A stretch of DNA of 64,000 nt from Flavobacterium sp. KJJ (GTDB taxonomy: Bacteria > Bacteroidota > Bacteroidia > Flavobacteriales > Flavobacteriaceae): assembly GCF_000708595.2 (NCBI RefSeq), contig NZ_JARP01000001.1, positions 434,001-498,000 on the forward strand, read 5' to 3'. Shown here in pieces: positions 1 through 9,199 of this stretch. The position numbers and the translations under genes were made by a program. Within the stretch, counting starts at the first letter, position 1, and each line of letters begins with the position of its first letter. The notes under the pieces are model-generated. The model made no database searches and had not been told where the DNA came from. It saw only the letters and a list, made by a program, of their open reading frames with translations.

Positions 1-56
1 AAATGTTTTCTTGGCTTACGATAATTTAGAAATTACAATTTAATTATACCACAAAA

Positions 57-560
57 ATGAAAAAATCCTTAATGCTTTATCTTTTTATCCTTGCGATATT
101 AATGAATGTTTTTACCTATATGTTTTACAGTAATGAAGTGAAATTTGGACAGGAAAGATATGATAAAACAACTAAGAAACTGAGAGATAGCATCAATTTA
201 GTGAAAACTCAATTAGCTGATGCCAATTATTTTTCTTTAGAACATAACGAAAATGCACAAAATTATTTTGATAACAGTGCTTCTGGCGGTAAAGTCATTT
301 TATACGAAAAATTGATTCCGGTTGTAACTGAAAAATTATTAGATCTAAATTCAAATCCAAACGGAAATCCTTATACGGGTCAGGATAAAATTGGCGCTAG
401 TAAATTTATCATTAATAAAGTGAAAATTTTAAACCACAGATGGATCATTGCAGATTATAGTAATGGTGAATTATGGGGAGAAGTCTTGTTAAAATACTTT
501 GTTAATGATGATGAAAGTATTACTTTTGAAGTTAACCAAACTTGGTTATATCAAAAATAG
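57..560 (+). CDS. Small membrane-anchored hypothetical protein
   Basis: A 167-residue protein of unknown function. Residues about 7-24 form one hydrophobic segment after two lysines, which suggests an N-terminal membrane anchor with the rest outside the cytoplasm; no lipobox cysteine is present. The rest is soluble, with a helical stretch after the anchor and a more beta-rich C-terminal half. I recognise no catalytic motif. The start follows an A-rich leader typical of Bacteroidota, and a hairpin overlaps the stop codon, so the gene is probably its own transcription unit or the end of one starting outside the window. Confidence 0.75.
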   Translation: MKKSLMLYLFILAILMNVFTYMFYSNEVKFGQERYDKTTKKLRDSINLVKTQLADANYFSLEHNENAQNYFDNSASGGKVILYEKLIPVVTEKLLDLNSNPNGNPYTGQDKIGASKFIINKVKILNHRWIIADYSNGELWGEVLLKYFVNDDESITFEVNQTWLYQK

Positions 561-582
561 GATTTTTTAATCCTATTTTTTT
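554..582 (+). terminator. Rho-independent terminator after first gene
   Basis: A 9-bp stem (AATAGGATT / AATCCTATT) with a short T-rich loop is followed by a run of T. The left arm covers the stop codon of the upstream gene. Confidence 0.8.
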
Positions 583-607
583 TTGTTAAAATTAAATAGA
601 TAGGATT

Positions 608-1033
608 ATGAAAAAGATGTTTTTGTTTTTGATTATGGCGAGCGCGTTTTCCTGCGCCAAAAAAGTTTCTCAAGAAAATGTAAATACAATTCCGAAAGAG
701 CCAGTAAAAGAAGCTGTTGTAGGAGCAGATGCCGATTCCCACGGTTGTAAAGCATCTGCTGGCTATACTTGGTCAACTCTTAAAAAAGAATGCATACGTG
801 TGTTTGAAGGCACAAAATTATCTCACTTTGATGACGGAAAAACCTATACAACAGCTTCCTATGTAATTTTCGAAGGAAATAAAGCAGAACTTTTTCTGGA
901 TACTCAAAAAGAATCTATTATTTTAGAAAGAAAATCTGAAGGCGATTCTTGGGTTAATGGAGATCTGCAATTGATTCCTTGGAAAGGATATGTCCTGAAA
1001 AAAGACGGGAAGATTATTTATACAGGTAAATAG
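608..1033 (+). CDS. Putative lipoprotein
   Basis: A 141-residue predicted lipoprotein. The signal peptide ends in a lipobox (SAFSC, Cys16), so the mature protein should be lipid-anchored. It has two further cysteines near residues 47 and 61, a lysine-rich body and several short beta-strand-like segments in the second half. No known enzymatic motif was seen. It is convergent with the esterase gene downstream, with a perfect hairpin between them. Function unknown. Confidence 0.75.
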   Translation: MKKMFLFLIMASAFSCAKKVSQENVNTIPKEPVKEAVVGADADSHGCKASAGYTWSTLKKECIRVFEGTKLSHFDDGKTYTTASYVIFEGNKAELFLDTQKESIILERKSEGDSWVNGDLQLIPWKGYVLKKDGKIIYTGK

Positions 1034-1042
1034 TTTACAGTC

Positions 1043-1089
1043 TTCAGTCGCAGTTTAAAGTTTGTTTGAGACTGAAAACTGCGACTGAA
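1043..1089. terminator. Hairpin between convergent genes
   Basis: A perfect 14-bp inverted repeat (1043-1056 with 1076-1089; arm TTCAGTCGCAGTTT) lies between the stops of two convergent genes. There is no long T tract, so it may be a bidirectional terminator or an intergenic palindromic repeat. Confidence 0.5.
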
Positions 1090-1105
1090 TACCGAAAATT
1101 GAGAA

Positions 1106-1750
1106 CTACAAAGCCAGCCAATTCTTAAAATCAAAGAAATTTTGTGGCGCTACGCCGTGACCTACAGGATATTCTTTATAAGTAAGTGGAATATTTAATT
1201 TTTCTAAAATAGCAGGCGTTTTTCTTGCCCAGTCAATTGGAATAACCTGATCTACAGTTCCGTGTGACGCGAATATTTTTAGGTTTTTGAAATCGTTTTT
1301 CTCAAAACCTTCTTTGATAATTTCTTCATTAAAGTAACCGCTCATTGCCACAACTCTCTGAATTTTTTCAGGATAAGAAAGTGCGACAGAATAACTCAAA
1401 ATAGAACCTTGGCTAAAGCCAACTAAAGTCACATTATTAGCGTCAATCGGATAATTTGCAACTAATTCATCTACGAAAGTGGCAATTAAATCGCGAGAAG
1501 TTTTTGCTTGTTCGTTATCTGAAAATTTGTTCTGATCAGCATCAAAATTGATCGCGTACCAAGCATAAGCGCCATATTGCAAATCATAAGGTGCTCGTGC
1601 TGAAACAATATAATAATTATCAGGAAGTTCTGTTGCAAACGAAAACAAGTCAGCCTCATTGCTGCCATATCCGTGTAATAAAAGCAACACAGGATTTTTA
1701 TCTAAAATAACTTTTGGTTCTTGTATTTTATATTCTAAAGATAGATTCAT
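1106..1750 (-). CDS. Alpha/beta hydrolase, phospholipase/carboxylesterase family
   Basis: A 214-residue serine hydrolase of the phospholipase/carboxylesterase (YpfH/Est-like) family, probably acting on ester substrates in the cytoplasm. An N-terminal LLLLHGYGS oxyanion segment is followed by the nucleophile elbow GFSQGS (Ser113), Asp167 in HGTVDQVIP, and His198 in VGHGV, which gives a complete catalytic triad with the usual spacing. No signal peptide. Length fits the family. The substrate cannot be deduced. It is followed on the same strand by nothing close; the 3' side faces a convergent lipoprotein gene. Confidence 0.88.
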   Translation of the reverse strand: MNLSLEYKIQEPKVILDKNPVLLLLHGYGSNEADLFSFATELPDNYYIVSARAPYDLQYGAYAWYAINFDADQNKFSDNEQAKTSRDLIATFVDELVANYPIDANNVTLVGFSQGSILSYSVALSYPEKIQRVVAMSGYFNEEIIKEGFEKNDFKNLKIFASHGTVDQVIPIDWARKTPAILEKLNIPLTYKEYPVGHGVAPQNFFDFKNWLAL

Positions 1751-1823
1751 TTTTTAATTGTGAATTGTAAATTGTAAATTTTCCGAATTTGGAATTTGGA
1801 ATTTTTTAATGAAATTTAAAAGA

Positions 1824-2150
1824 TTAGCCAATATTTTTAAACCATTTTTGGAATAATTCTCCAACTAACGGAATTGGCTTTGTTTGTCCTTGAATAGCAG
1901 TAAAAATTCCATAAGTCCAAAGAATTGAAATACAAATCCACATTGGAAAAGTTATAAAAAAACTGTCAAAATTGCTGATTATAGCTCCAAAAGAAATAAA
2001 CGTCAATGACAATCCTAGCGCCTGACGAATATGAAAAGAAGCAAAACTATTTTTATTTTCAGAGTTCATCGACATTGCAATCAGTACTCCAATTATCAAA
2101 ATATAACTGGTAATTGCGATAGATTTTCCCTCTTCGATTGAATTATTCAT
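1824..2150 (-). CDS. Small integral membrane protein, DUF4870/Tic20-like
   Basis: A 108-residue protein with about three hydrophobic segments (residues ~12-28, 46-64, 68-88). Features such as a polar FASFHIRQALGL segment before the second helix and a C-terminal PLVGELFQKW resemble DUF4870/Tic20-like small membrane proteins. It lies 5 bp downstream of the dihydroorotase-like gene on the same strand, so the two are probably co-transcribed. Function unknown. Confidence 0.7.
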   Translation of the reverse strand: MNNSIEEGKSIAITSYILIIGVLIAMSMNSENKNSFASFHIRQALGLSLTFISFGAIISNFDSFFITFPMWICISILWTYGIFTAIQGQTKPIPLVGELFQKWFKNIG

Positions 2151-2155
2151 TGTAA

Positions 2156-3409
2156 TTATTTAGAGATAACAAGTTGATTTTGATTTAAAATTCCGTAAAC
2201 AGAACCTTTTATTTCAGTTCCTAAAAAAGCTGAGTTTTTAGATTTTGAAAGTATGTTTTCTTTTGTAAAAGTTGATTTTCCATCCGGAGTAAAAAATGTG
2301 AAGTTCGCTTTTCCGCCTTCTTCAATTGTATTGTTTTCAAGACCAAAAACAATTCTTCCCGAAGTTAATTTAGCTACGACAGTTTCTAGTGGCAAAACCG
2401 TTAATAATGCGCTGAAAGCACTTTCAAGACCAATTGTCCCGTTTTTAGCAGTATCAAATTCCATTTTCTTGAATTCAATATCAATTGGGTTATGATCTGA
2501 AGTAATCATATCAATAGTTCCGTCAGCAATTCCGTTTAATAAAGCTTGTCGGTCAACTTCAGTTCGCAATGGCGGTGTTACTTTAAATCGAGTATCAAAG
2601 CCTTCCAATTTTTCATCCGTTAAAACCAAATGATGTACAGAGGCGCTTACTGTTACGTTTAAGCCTTTTGCTTTGGCCTCTCTAATTAATTCAACTGATT
2701 TAGCTGTAGAAATCGTCGGGATATGAAGTTTTCCGCCAGTGTATTCTAATAAGAATAAGTTTCTTGAAATTTGTAGTTCTTCTGCTAAATTCGGAATTCC
2801 TTTTAGGCCTAATCTTGTTGAAACAATTCCTTCGTTTGCAACTCCATTTCCTTTTATGTTTGGATCTTGTGAATAAGCAATTATCAATCCATCAAAATCT
2901 TGAACATATTGCAATGCTATTTTTAGCAGATTAGCATTGTCAATACTTTTATTATAATCACCGAAAGCAATTGCTCCGGCTTTTTTCATATCGTATAGCT
3001 CTGCCATATCTTTTCCTTCACTGGCTTTGGTTAGCGCGCCAATTGGAAAAATTTCTGTGGCAAAACCGTTTGCTTTGTTTTTTACAAAATTTACTTGAGA
3101 TTGATTGTCAATAACGGGGAAGGAATTTGGCTGTAATGCAACTGCTGTAAAACCACTTTTTGAGGCAACATTCAATCCGTTTGCAATGGTTTCCCGGTCT
3201 TCGTAACCTGGTTCTCCAAATGAAACGCTGCTGTCAAACCAGCCTTGAGAAATGTGAAGATCATCGAATCGTACAATTTCTGCGTCATCGTTTGGAAGTG
3301 AAATGCCTATTTTTTCTATTAAACCATCTGCAATTAAAAGATCAACGGTCTGGTTATGAAACGGACTTTTCGAGTCGATAATTTTGGCGCTTTTGATGAT
3401 TATTTTCAT
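2156..3409 (-). CDS. Dihydroorotase-like amidohydrolase lacking the metal-binding HxH motif
   Basis: 417 residues, with the dihydroorotase fold: N-terminal beta domain (residues ~1-50), TIM barrel, and retained blocks such as HHLVLTDE, FKVTPPLR and SDHNP. In active enzymes the block after the first domain reads D-x-H-V-H-x-R-E-P-G. Here it reads D59-S-S-V-S-F-G-E-P-G, so both zinc-ligand histidines are serine and the substrate-binding arginine is glycine. It is therefore probably a non-catalytic homologue, although family searches may label it PyrC. The ATG at 3409 gives the conserved N terminus MKIIIKSAKI; a further-upstream start would add 47 unlikely residues. It sits 68 bp after a BatA-type gene on the same strand. 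Confidence 0.85.
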   Translation of the reverse strand: MKIIIKSAKIIDSKSPFHNQTVDLLIADGLIEKIGISLPNDDAEIVRFDDLHISQGWFDSSVSFGEPGYEDRETIANGLNVASKSGFTAVALQPNSFPVIDNQSQVNFVKNKANGFATEIFPIGALTKASEGKDMAELYDMKKAGAIAFGDYNKSIDNANLLKIALQYVQDFDGLIIAYSQDPNIKGNGVANEGIVSTRLGLKGIPNLAEELQISRNLFLLEYTGGKLHIPTISTAKSVELIREAKAKGLNVTVSASVHHLVLTDEKLEGFDTRFKVTPPLRTEVDRQALLNGIADGTIDMITSDHNPIDIEFKKMEFDTAKNGTIGLESAFSALLTVLPLETVVAKLTSGRIVFGLENNTIEEGGKANFTFFTPDGKSTFTKENILSKSKNSAFLGTEIKGSVYGILNQNQLVISK

Positions 3410-3477
3410 ATGTAGATATTTTTTTGTCGTAAAATGATTTTTGTAAAAAGTAAAATGCCTTAAAACAAACGCGAATT

Positions 3478-5406
3478 CTATTTTACAAATTTTATAATTG
3501 CCATTTCTAATGCTAAAAATAACAGAGCAAAGATAACAAACCATTTCCAAATTTGGCTGTCAGTTCGCTCAGTTTGTAAGGTATTGAAAATGGTCGAAAT
3601 GGTATCTGCAGTTTTAAAATCTGAAACCACATTTGTATTTACTTGACTCAAATCACTTTCGCTTCGTTTATAATTAAAACTCAGATTTTCAACCCATTCT
3701 TTTTTGTCATAAATACTATAATTTCCAGCTGTTTCAGGGAAATCATTAAATGTCAATTTTACTTTATTATTTAATATCTGCTGAATCGGAATAAACGAAT
3801 CATCATTTCCTTTTACTTCTAAAATTGCGTCTTTCGTCAGTAAAACATCAACAAAATAAGGTTGATTATTGCCAATCGTTAATGCGTTTACACCTGTTTT
3901 CTGATTGTTTTGTCCCATTTTATAAAAAAGCGGAACAATTAATGGCGATTGCTGAAAATTTGAATTTTCACTGTTAATTGGTGCTGAAAATACTGTAATT
4001 CCAGAAACTGGATTCTGAATTGAAGTTACAAATACACTTTGATCTTCATACGATAGAACTGCTGGATATGGAGTAGAAATAGCAAATGAACTGCTCGTTT
4101 TAGGATATTGAAAATTCGTAATTTTATTCTCAAAAACACCAGAAAATAAAGGATGATCAAAGTTGATTTTGGTAATTAATTTGCTTTCGGTTCTTAAATT
4201 ATTAAACTGAACTTTTCCAAAATTTCCTAAAAATGAATTCAGATTTGAGATCGAACTTTTTTCAGAAGGGATTACAACTAAATTACCGCCTTTTGAAACA
4301 AATGCTTTTAAAGTAGTTTGAAGTGCTTGAGGAACTTCGATTAATTCATTCAGAATAATGGTATTTTGTTTTTCTAGACTATTGTAATCTAAACTGCTGA
4401 TTGAGTAATTGTTGTAATTGAATTCAGCGGGCGTATAAATTCGAGATAAGAAGTTGCTTTTTTCAGGTTCTCCAATGCTGATAACATTTGTTTTTTTAGA
4501 TTTAGAAATACTGAAATAAAGCTTATTATCATAATTCAGTCCATTATCTTCAATGGTTACATACCCGTGAAAAGCTTCTTTCGGAATAGTAAAATTGATT
4601 TTCTTTTTCTTCGAATCAAAATTAATAATTGTTTTGGCTATCAGTTTATTTTGATTGTAAAGCGCCATTGAAATAGGTTTAAAATCGTCTCCATAGGCCG
4701 ATAATGCAACACTTATTTCGTAAAAATTCTCTAAAGTCTGATTGATAAAAACACTGTCAACAGCAATGTTGTTTTTTTGTTCGGCTTCCGGAATAATAAA
4801 ATATGGTTTTTCTTCTGTATCAATGTTTTTTACATCTTTTTCTGCTAAACCAACAGCATCTGTAATAATGACAATATCTTTTTTATGTGCTGACTTATGC
4901 GCTTTAATCTTAGCCATAATCGATGAAAGTTCAAAAGGAGTTGCGCTGTATTTTAAGTTTTGCAAAGCGCCTTTCGAAGATTTAATATCGGTATTCCAGT
5001 AATTTTCGGTATTAGTTAAAAGTGAAAATTGAGTGTCTTCTGGTGTGTTTTCTAATAATTCCTGAACCGCACGCTTTAGCAATTCACCTTTTTTTCCTTT
5101 AGCCTGCATACTAAACGAATTATCTAGAATAATATACATTTCGTTTGTGGCATTTTTGCTGTCTTTGGCTTCAAAATAAGGCTGTGCAAAAGCAATAATG
5201 GCAAAAGTCAGCAGTAATAAACGAGTAGCAAGCAATAATCGTTTTTTGATTTTCGAACTTTTACGAGTCTGAACAGCGAGTTCTTTTAAGAATTTGACGT
5301 TGGTAAAATAGGAAGTTTTGAAACGTCGTAATTGAAATAAATGAACCAAAATTGGAACAATCAATAAAAACAGAAAGTATAGAATTTCGGGATGTTTAAA
5401 ATGCAT
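3478..5406 (-). CDS. BatA-type membrane protein with vWA domain
   Basis: A 642-residue membrane protein. The N terminus is a BatA (aerotolerance regulator N-terminal) region with two hydrophobic helices (~8-25 and 60-77) separated by a basic segment. A von Willebrand A domain follows, with the MIDAS motif DNSFS near residue 95. A long extracytoplasmic beta-rich region comes next, then a final transmembrane helix near residue 625. In Bacteroidota such proteins are common beside or outside bat operons; the role in stress tolerance is family knowledge only. No bat partners are adjacent here. The dihydroorotase-like gene follows on the same strand. Confidence 0.85.
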   Translation of the reverse strand: MHFKHPEILYFLFLLIVPILVHLFQLRRFKTSYFTNVKFLKELAVQTRKSSKIKKRLLLATRLLLLTFAIIAFAQPYFEAKDSKNATNEMYIILDNSFSMQAKGKKGELLKRAVQELLENTPEDTQFSLLTNTENYWNTDIKSSKGALQNLKYSATPFELSSIMAKIKAHKSAHKKDIVIITDAVGLAEKDVKNIDTEEKPYFIIPEAEQKNNIAVDSVFINQTLENFYEISVALSAYGDDFKPISMALYNQNKLIAKTIINFDSKKKKINFTIPKEAFHGYVTIEDNGLNYDNKLYFSISKSKKTNVISIGEPEKSNFLSRIYTPAEFNYNNYSISSLDYNSLEKQNTIILNELIEVPQALQTTLKAFVSKGGNLVVIPSEKSSISNLNSFLGNFGKVQFNNLRTESKLITKINFDHPLFSGVFENKITNFQYPKTSSSFAISTPYPAVLSYEDQSVFVTSIQNPVSGITVFSAPINSENSNFQQSPLIVPLFYKMGQNNQKTGVNALTIGNNQPYFVDVLLTKDAILEVKGNDDSFIPIQQILNNKVKLTFNDFPETAGNYSIYDKKEWVENLSFNYKRSESDLSQVNTNVVSDFKTADTISTIFNTLQTERTDSQIWKWFVIFALLFLALEMAIIKFVK

Positions 5407-5691
5407 TCTGGCTTCGATTTAACTTCACTACGTTTTGTAGATACTGGTCAAAAATACAAATTTTTACTCAAACCTTGTATTATATTTAGTTAAACCATAT
5501 AAGTAATGTAAGAGATTATAAGCTAGTCTTTATAAGCATAAATTTAAATAAAGTTATATTTCTTGTATAGCTAAAAAAGGAAAAAAAATAGTTTGAAATA
5601 TATAACTTTTGGAAATTCATTTATAACAAAAAATGCAATTTCTATTGATAATATTGAGTATTTTAGCGTATTCAAAAAACAATTAAAAACT

Positions 5692-6804
5692 ATGAAAAGA
5701 TTATATATGCTGCTTTTTTCAGCTTTAGCTTTTACAAACTTACAAGCCCAAAATAAATTTAATTTATTAGTAGGAACCTATACAAATACCTGCAAGAGCG
5801 ACGGAATTTACGTTTACGAATTCAATTCAAATTCGGGAGAATTTAAGTTGAAGAATTCTTCAGAGGGGGTTTTGAGTCCGAGTTATTTGTCAGTTTCAGC
5901 AGATAATAAATTTATTTATGCAGTAAACGAAAACGGAACTCAAAGTACTGTAAGTGCTTTTAAATACAATTCGCCAAACGGAAAGCTTACTTTTTTAAAT
6001 AAAAATGATGCACTGGGTGCAGATCCTTGTCATTTAATTAATGACAGTCAAAATGTAATTGTTGCGAATTATTCAGGTGGAAGCATAGTAGTTTTTAAAA
6101 AGAGTCCTAATGGAAGCATTACACCAGTGCAACAGTTGATTCAGCATGAAGGAAAAGGACCAAATGTTGCGCGCCAAGAAAAAGCACACGTGCATATGGT
6201 AGTTTTTTCTCCAGATAAAAAGTTTGTTTTATCGAACGATTTAGGTTTAGATAAAATTTTCATTTACAAATACAATCCGAATTCTAAGAACGAAATGCTG
6301 ACTTTAAAAAGTACTGTCGATGTAAAGCCAGGAAGCGGACCAAGACATTTGACTTTTAGCAAAGACGGAAAATTTGTCTATTTAATTCAAGAATTAGATG
6401 CTACATTAACGACTTTTAGTTACGATAAAACAGGAAATCTTAAGGTTCTTGCTGAAACAAGTATTCTTCCAAAAGGATTTACAGGCGGAACTGGCGCAGC
6501 AGCAATAAAAATTTCGCCTGACGGAAATTTTTTATACGTTTCTGACCGAGTTGATGCCAATGCTATTTCAGTTTATAAAATTCTTAAAAATGGGAGTATC
6601 GAATTAGTTGAACAGCAAAGTACTTTAGGAAAAGGCCCAAGAGATTTTGCTATTGACCCAACAGGAAATTACCTTTTAGTTGGTCATCAATATACAAATG
6701 ATATAATTATTTTTAAAAGAGATAAAACTACCGGAAAGCTTACTGATACAGGAAAAAAAATTGAACTGTGTTCACCTGTAGGATTGATTTTTACTAAGAT
6801 ATAG
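5692..6804 (+). CDS. Secreted lactonase-fold (YkgB/Pgl-like) seven-bladed propeller protein
   Basis: A 370-residue protein of the lactonase family (6-phosphogluconolactonase/carboxymuconate cyclase-like beta propeller). The ATG at 5692 is chosen because it begins a clean signal peptide ending at LQA; a start further upstream would bury the signal. Repeated blade motifs are visible (for example SPDKKFVLSNDLG and SPDGNFLYVSDR), with G-P-R-H and G-P-R-D turns. Export makes a pentose-phosphate role unlikely, so it is better seen as a periplasmic sugar-lactone hydrolase of unknown substrate. It is convergent with the helicase gene, with an elaborate hairpin between. Confidence 0.85.
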   Translation: MKRLYMLLFSALAFTNLQAQNKFNLLVGTYTNTCKSDGIYVYEFNSNSGEFKLKNSSEGVLSPSYLSVSADNKFIYAVNENGTQSTVSAFKYNSPNGKLTFLNKNDALGADPCHLINDSQNVIVANYSGGSIVVFKKSPNGSITPVQQLIQHEGKGPNVARQEKAHVHMVVFSPDKKFVLSNDLGLDKIFIYKYNPNSKNEMLTLKSTVDVKPGSGPRHLTFSKDGKFVYLIQELDATLTTFSYDKTGNLKVLAETSILPKGFTGGTGAAAIKISPDGNFLYVSDRVDANAISVYKILKNGSIELVEQQSTLGKGPRDFAIDPTGNYLLVGHQYTNDIIIFKRDKTTGKLTDTGKKIELCSPVGLIFTKI

Positions 6805-6815
6805 CTTTTTTTTAA

Positions 6816-6943
6816 GTACTGAGTTTCTAAGATACTAAGGGACTAAGTTTAAAATATAAAAGAGGGATGAGTTTTTTTTGAAACTCATCCCTCTTTTATA
6901 AAATAAGAAACCTCAGAATCTTAGTATCTTAGAAACTCAGTAC
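6816..6943. terminator. Nested double palindrome, probable bidirectional terminator
   Basis: A perfect 20-bp stem (6855-6874 with 6881-6900; 6-nt loop, T-rich) sits inside a second perfect 24-bp inverted repeat (6816-6839 with 6920-6943). It lies between convergent genes and could stop transcription from both sides. The outer arms resemble the repetitive intergenic words common in Flavobacterium. Confidence 0.75.
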
Positions 6944-6953
6944 CTTTTTAAAT

Positions 6954-8312
6954 CTATTTATCCTTATCCTTTCTTTTCTTATCTCTCGTTTTCAACATAT
7001 TTCGATTGACAGAACCGTGGGTTTTCTTTTTTGTTTTTGAAGGCCCTCCTAAATTGACTTTCTTATTCTTTTTAGCTTTATCATGAAATGCACCATCACC
7101 ATCAAGTTTCACTTTTTTCATTAAAAACTTAATCGGCTGTTTGTCTTTTTCAGGTTCAATTAGTTTTAATGAAACTTCTACTTCTTCTGGAAATGCCGCA
7201 ACTTCTAATTCCTGATTCATTAAAACTTCTACTTCTACTTTAAATTCTTCTTCACGAGGCGTGATGAAACTTATTGCAGTTCCTGTTGCATCTGCACGAC
7301 CTGTACGGCCAATTCTGTGCATATACAATTCTGGAAATTCAGGAAGCTCAAAGTTAATAACGTGAGAGATATTCGAAATATCTAAACCTCTCGCCATAAT
7401 ATCAGTAGTAATTAATCCGCGTAAATTTCCTTCTTGAAATTCTGCCATTGTACTCAAACGATAATTTTGAGATTTATTAGAGTGAATAACTCCAAACTGA
7501 CCTTCAAAATCTTCCTCAATACGTGTATGAAGCATGTCTGAAATCTTTTTATTATTCACGAAAACCAAAACACGTTCCATGCTTTCGTTTGTTTGTAATA
7601 AATGTTTTAACAGATTTACTTTTGTATTGAAATTCGGAACATTATAAGTAATTTGAGTAATGTTTTCAAGTGGTGTTCCTGAAGCAGCAAGGGTTACCTC
7701 TTCTGGAAAATCAAAAAAGTCATTTAAAACAGCATCAACTTCATCTGTCATTGTTGCAGAGAATAAAATGTTCTGACGCTTGGTTTTCATCATCGCCAAA
7801 AGTGCTGTCAATTGTGTACGGAAGCCAAGATTCAGCATTTCATCAAACTCATCAATAACTAATTTTTGAGTTTCATCAAAACGAATTACAGCATCTAGTG
7901 CTAAATCCATTGTTCTGCCAGGGGTTCCTACTAAAATGTCAACTCCTTCGTAAACTGCTTTTTTTTGCGTATTGATGTTTACTCCACCAAAAATACCAAG
8001 CGTACTAACCGACATGTATTTGGTTAATTTCTCGACTTCTTCTACCACCTGAACTACTAATTCGCGGGTTGGAACAAGAATTACAATTTTAGGCGTATTG
8101 GTTGGTGTAAATTTGTATAGTTTTAAAAGAGGCAATAAATATGCAAAAGTTTTACCGGTACCAGTTTGTGCAATTCCCATCATATCTCGGCCAGACATAA
8201 TCACAGAAAAGGATTTTTCCTGAATAGGAGTAGGCTTAACAAAGCCTAATTCATCGATTGCTTTTTGTACTGATTTTGGAAGATTGAATTTTTCGAAAGT
8301 GCTCATTTGCAT
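6954..8312 (-). CDS. DEAD-box-type ATP-dependent RNA helicase
   Basis: 452 residues. The helicase core motifs are in order: Q motif after FEKFNLP, motif I AQTGTGKT, Ia PTRELV, Ib GTPGR, motif II, motif III SAT, and motif VI HRIGRTGRAD. Motif II reads DEFD in place of DEAD. The tail after residue ~360 is rich in lysine and arginine, as in RhlE-like helicases that use it to bind RNA. Probably acts in ribosome assembly or RNA turnover. A second in-frame ATG two codons later is an equally good start. Confidence 0.92.
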   Translation of the reverse strand: MQMSTFEKFNLPKSVQKAIDELGFVKPTPIQEKSFSVIMSGRDMMGIAQTGTGKTFAYLLPLLKLYKFTPTNTPKIVILVPTRELVVQVVEEVEKLTKYMSVSTLGIFGGVNINTQKKAVYEGVDILVGTPGRTMDLALDAVIRFDETQKLVIDEFDEMLNLGFRTQLTALLAMMKTKRQNILFSATMTDEVDAVLNDFFDFPEEVTLAASGTPLENITQITYNVPNFNTKVNLLKHLLQTNESMERVLVFVNNKKISDMLHTRIEEDFEGQFGVIHSNKSQNYRLSTMAEFQEGNLRGLITTDIMARGLDISNISHVINFELPEFPELYMHRIGRTGRADATGTAISFITPREEEFKVEVEVLMNQELEVAAFPEEVEVSLKLIEPEKDKQPIKFLMKKVKLDGDGAFHDKAKKNKKVNLGGPSKTKKKTHGSVNRNMLKTRDKKRKDKDK

Positions 8313-8408
8313 TAAATTTTGTGCAAATGTACGTTAAATTGATGGTTAGATCACTAGATTTTTCGAATCATCTAATAATCTGTTCATCTAATAATCTAAT
8401 TATCAAAA

Positions 8409-9173
8409 TCAAAACCCTTCAAAAACACCCAAACCAAATAAGGCAAAATCATATTTTACAGGATCTGTTGCATCCATTTTACGAAGTTGTAAATCTAATT
8501 CAGCTAATGCTTTTGCGTCATTTTGCTTTCGCGAAAGTATTCCAAGTTTGCGCGCTACATTTCCTGAATGAACATCCAGCGGACAAGATAATGCTGCAGG
8601 CGAAATACTTTTCCAAATTCCTAAATCGACACCTTTTGTATCTTGACGAACCATCCATCGCAAATACATATTAATTCTTTTTGCAGCCGAATTATTTAGC
8701 GGATCTGAAATGTGTTTTTGGGTTCGAGGCAAATGATCGATTTCAAAAAATAATTTCTTGAATTCATGAATGCTTTTCTGTAAACTGTTTAGTTCTTGGT
8801 TTTTAGAAAAAACAGTTTCTAAGCCATTATGGTTTTTATAAATGTGCTGCAATCCTTTTATAAAGCTTCCAAAATCTTTTCCGTTAAAAGTTCTGTGTAC
8901 AAAATTTTCCAATCTCGCCAGATCTTCTTCAGAATGAGACATCACAAAATCGTAGGGTGTGTTTCCCATTAATTCCATCATTTGATGTGAATTTTTGATA
9001 ATCATTTTACGATTTCCCCAAGCGATTGTAGCGCTTAAAAAACCAGCAATTTCAATATCTTCTTTTAAGGAAAACAAATGTGGAATCTGCACTGGATCAC
9101 TTTCAATAAAATCTTGATTGTTGTATTGAATGACTTTTTCGTCTAGAAATTCTTTGAGTTCTAATTTATTCAT
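8409..9173 (-). CDS. TIGR02757 (DUF2400) family protein
   Basis: 254 residues, matching in length and pattern the TIGR02757/DUF2400 family. Characteristic segments are an early FLSATIAWGNRKMI block, NMYLRWMVRQD, and DVHSGNVARKLGIL near the C terminus. The helical architecture and the DVHSGN motif recall helix-hairpin-helix DNA glycosylase-like folds, but the function is not established. It lies 26 bp downstream of lolD on the same strand, so co-transcription is likely. Confidence 0.82.
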   Translation of the reverse strand: MNKLELKEFLDEKVIQYNNQDFIESDPVQIPHLFSLKEDIEIAGFLSATIAWGNRKMIIKNSHQMMELMGNTPYDFVMSHSEEDLARLENFVHRTFNGKDFGSFIKGLQHIYKNHNGLETVFSKNQELNSLQKSIHEFKKLFFEIDHLPRTQKHISDPLNNSAAKRINMYLRWMVRQDTKGVDLGIWKSISPAALSCPLDVHSGNVARKLGILSRKQNDAKALAELDLQLRKMDATDPVKYDFALFGLGVFEGF

Positions 9174-9199
9174 AAATAATGTTGAACAGCAATTTAGTT

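Noticed and set aside
3160-3381. Plus-strand ORF of 73 codons within the dihydroorotase-like gene
   Set aside because: Lies entirely opposite a coding region with clear family motifs and has no domain signal.
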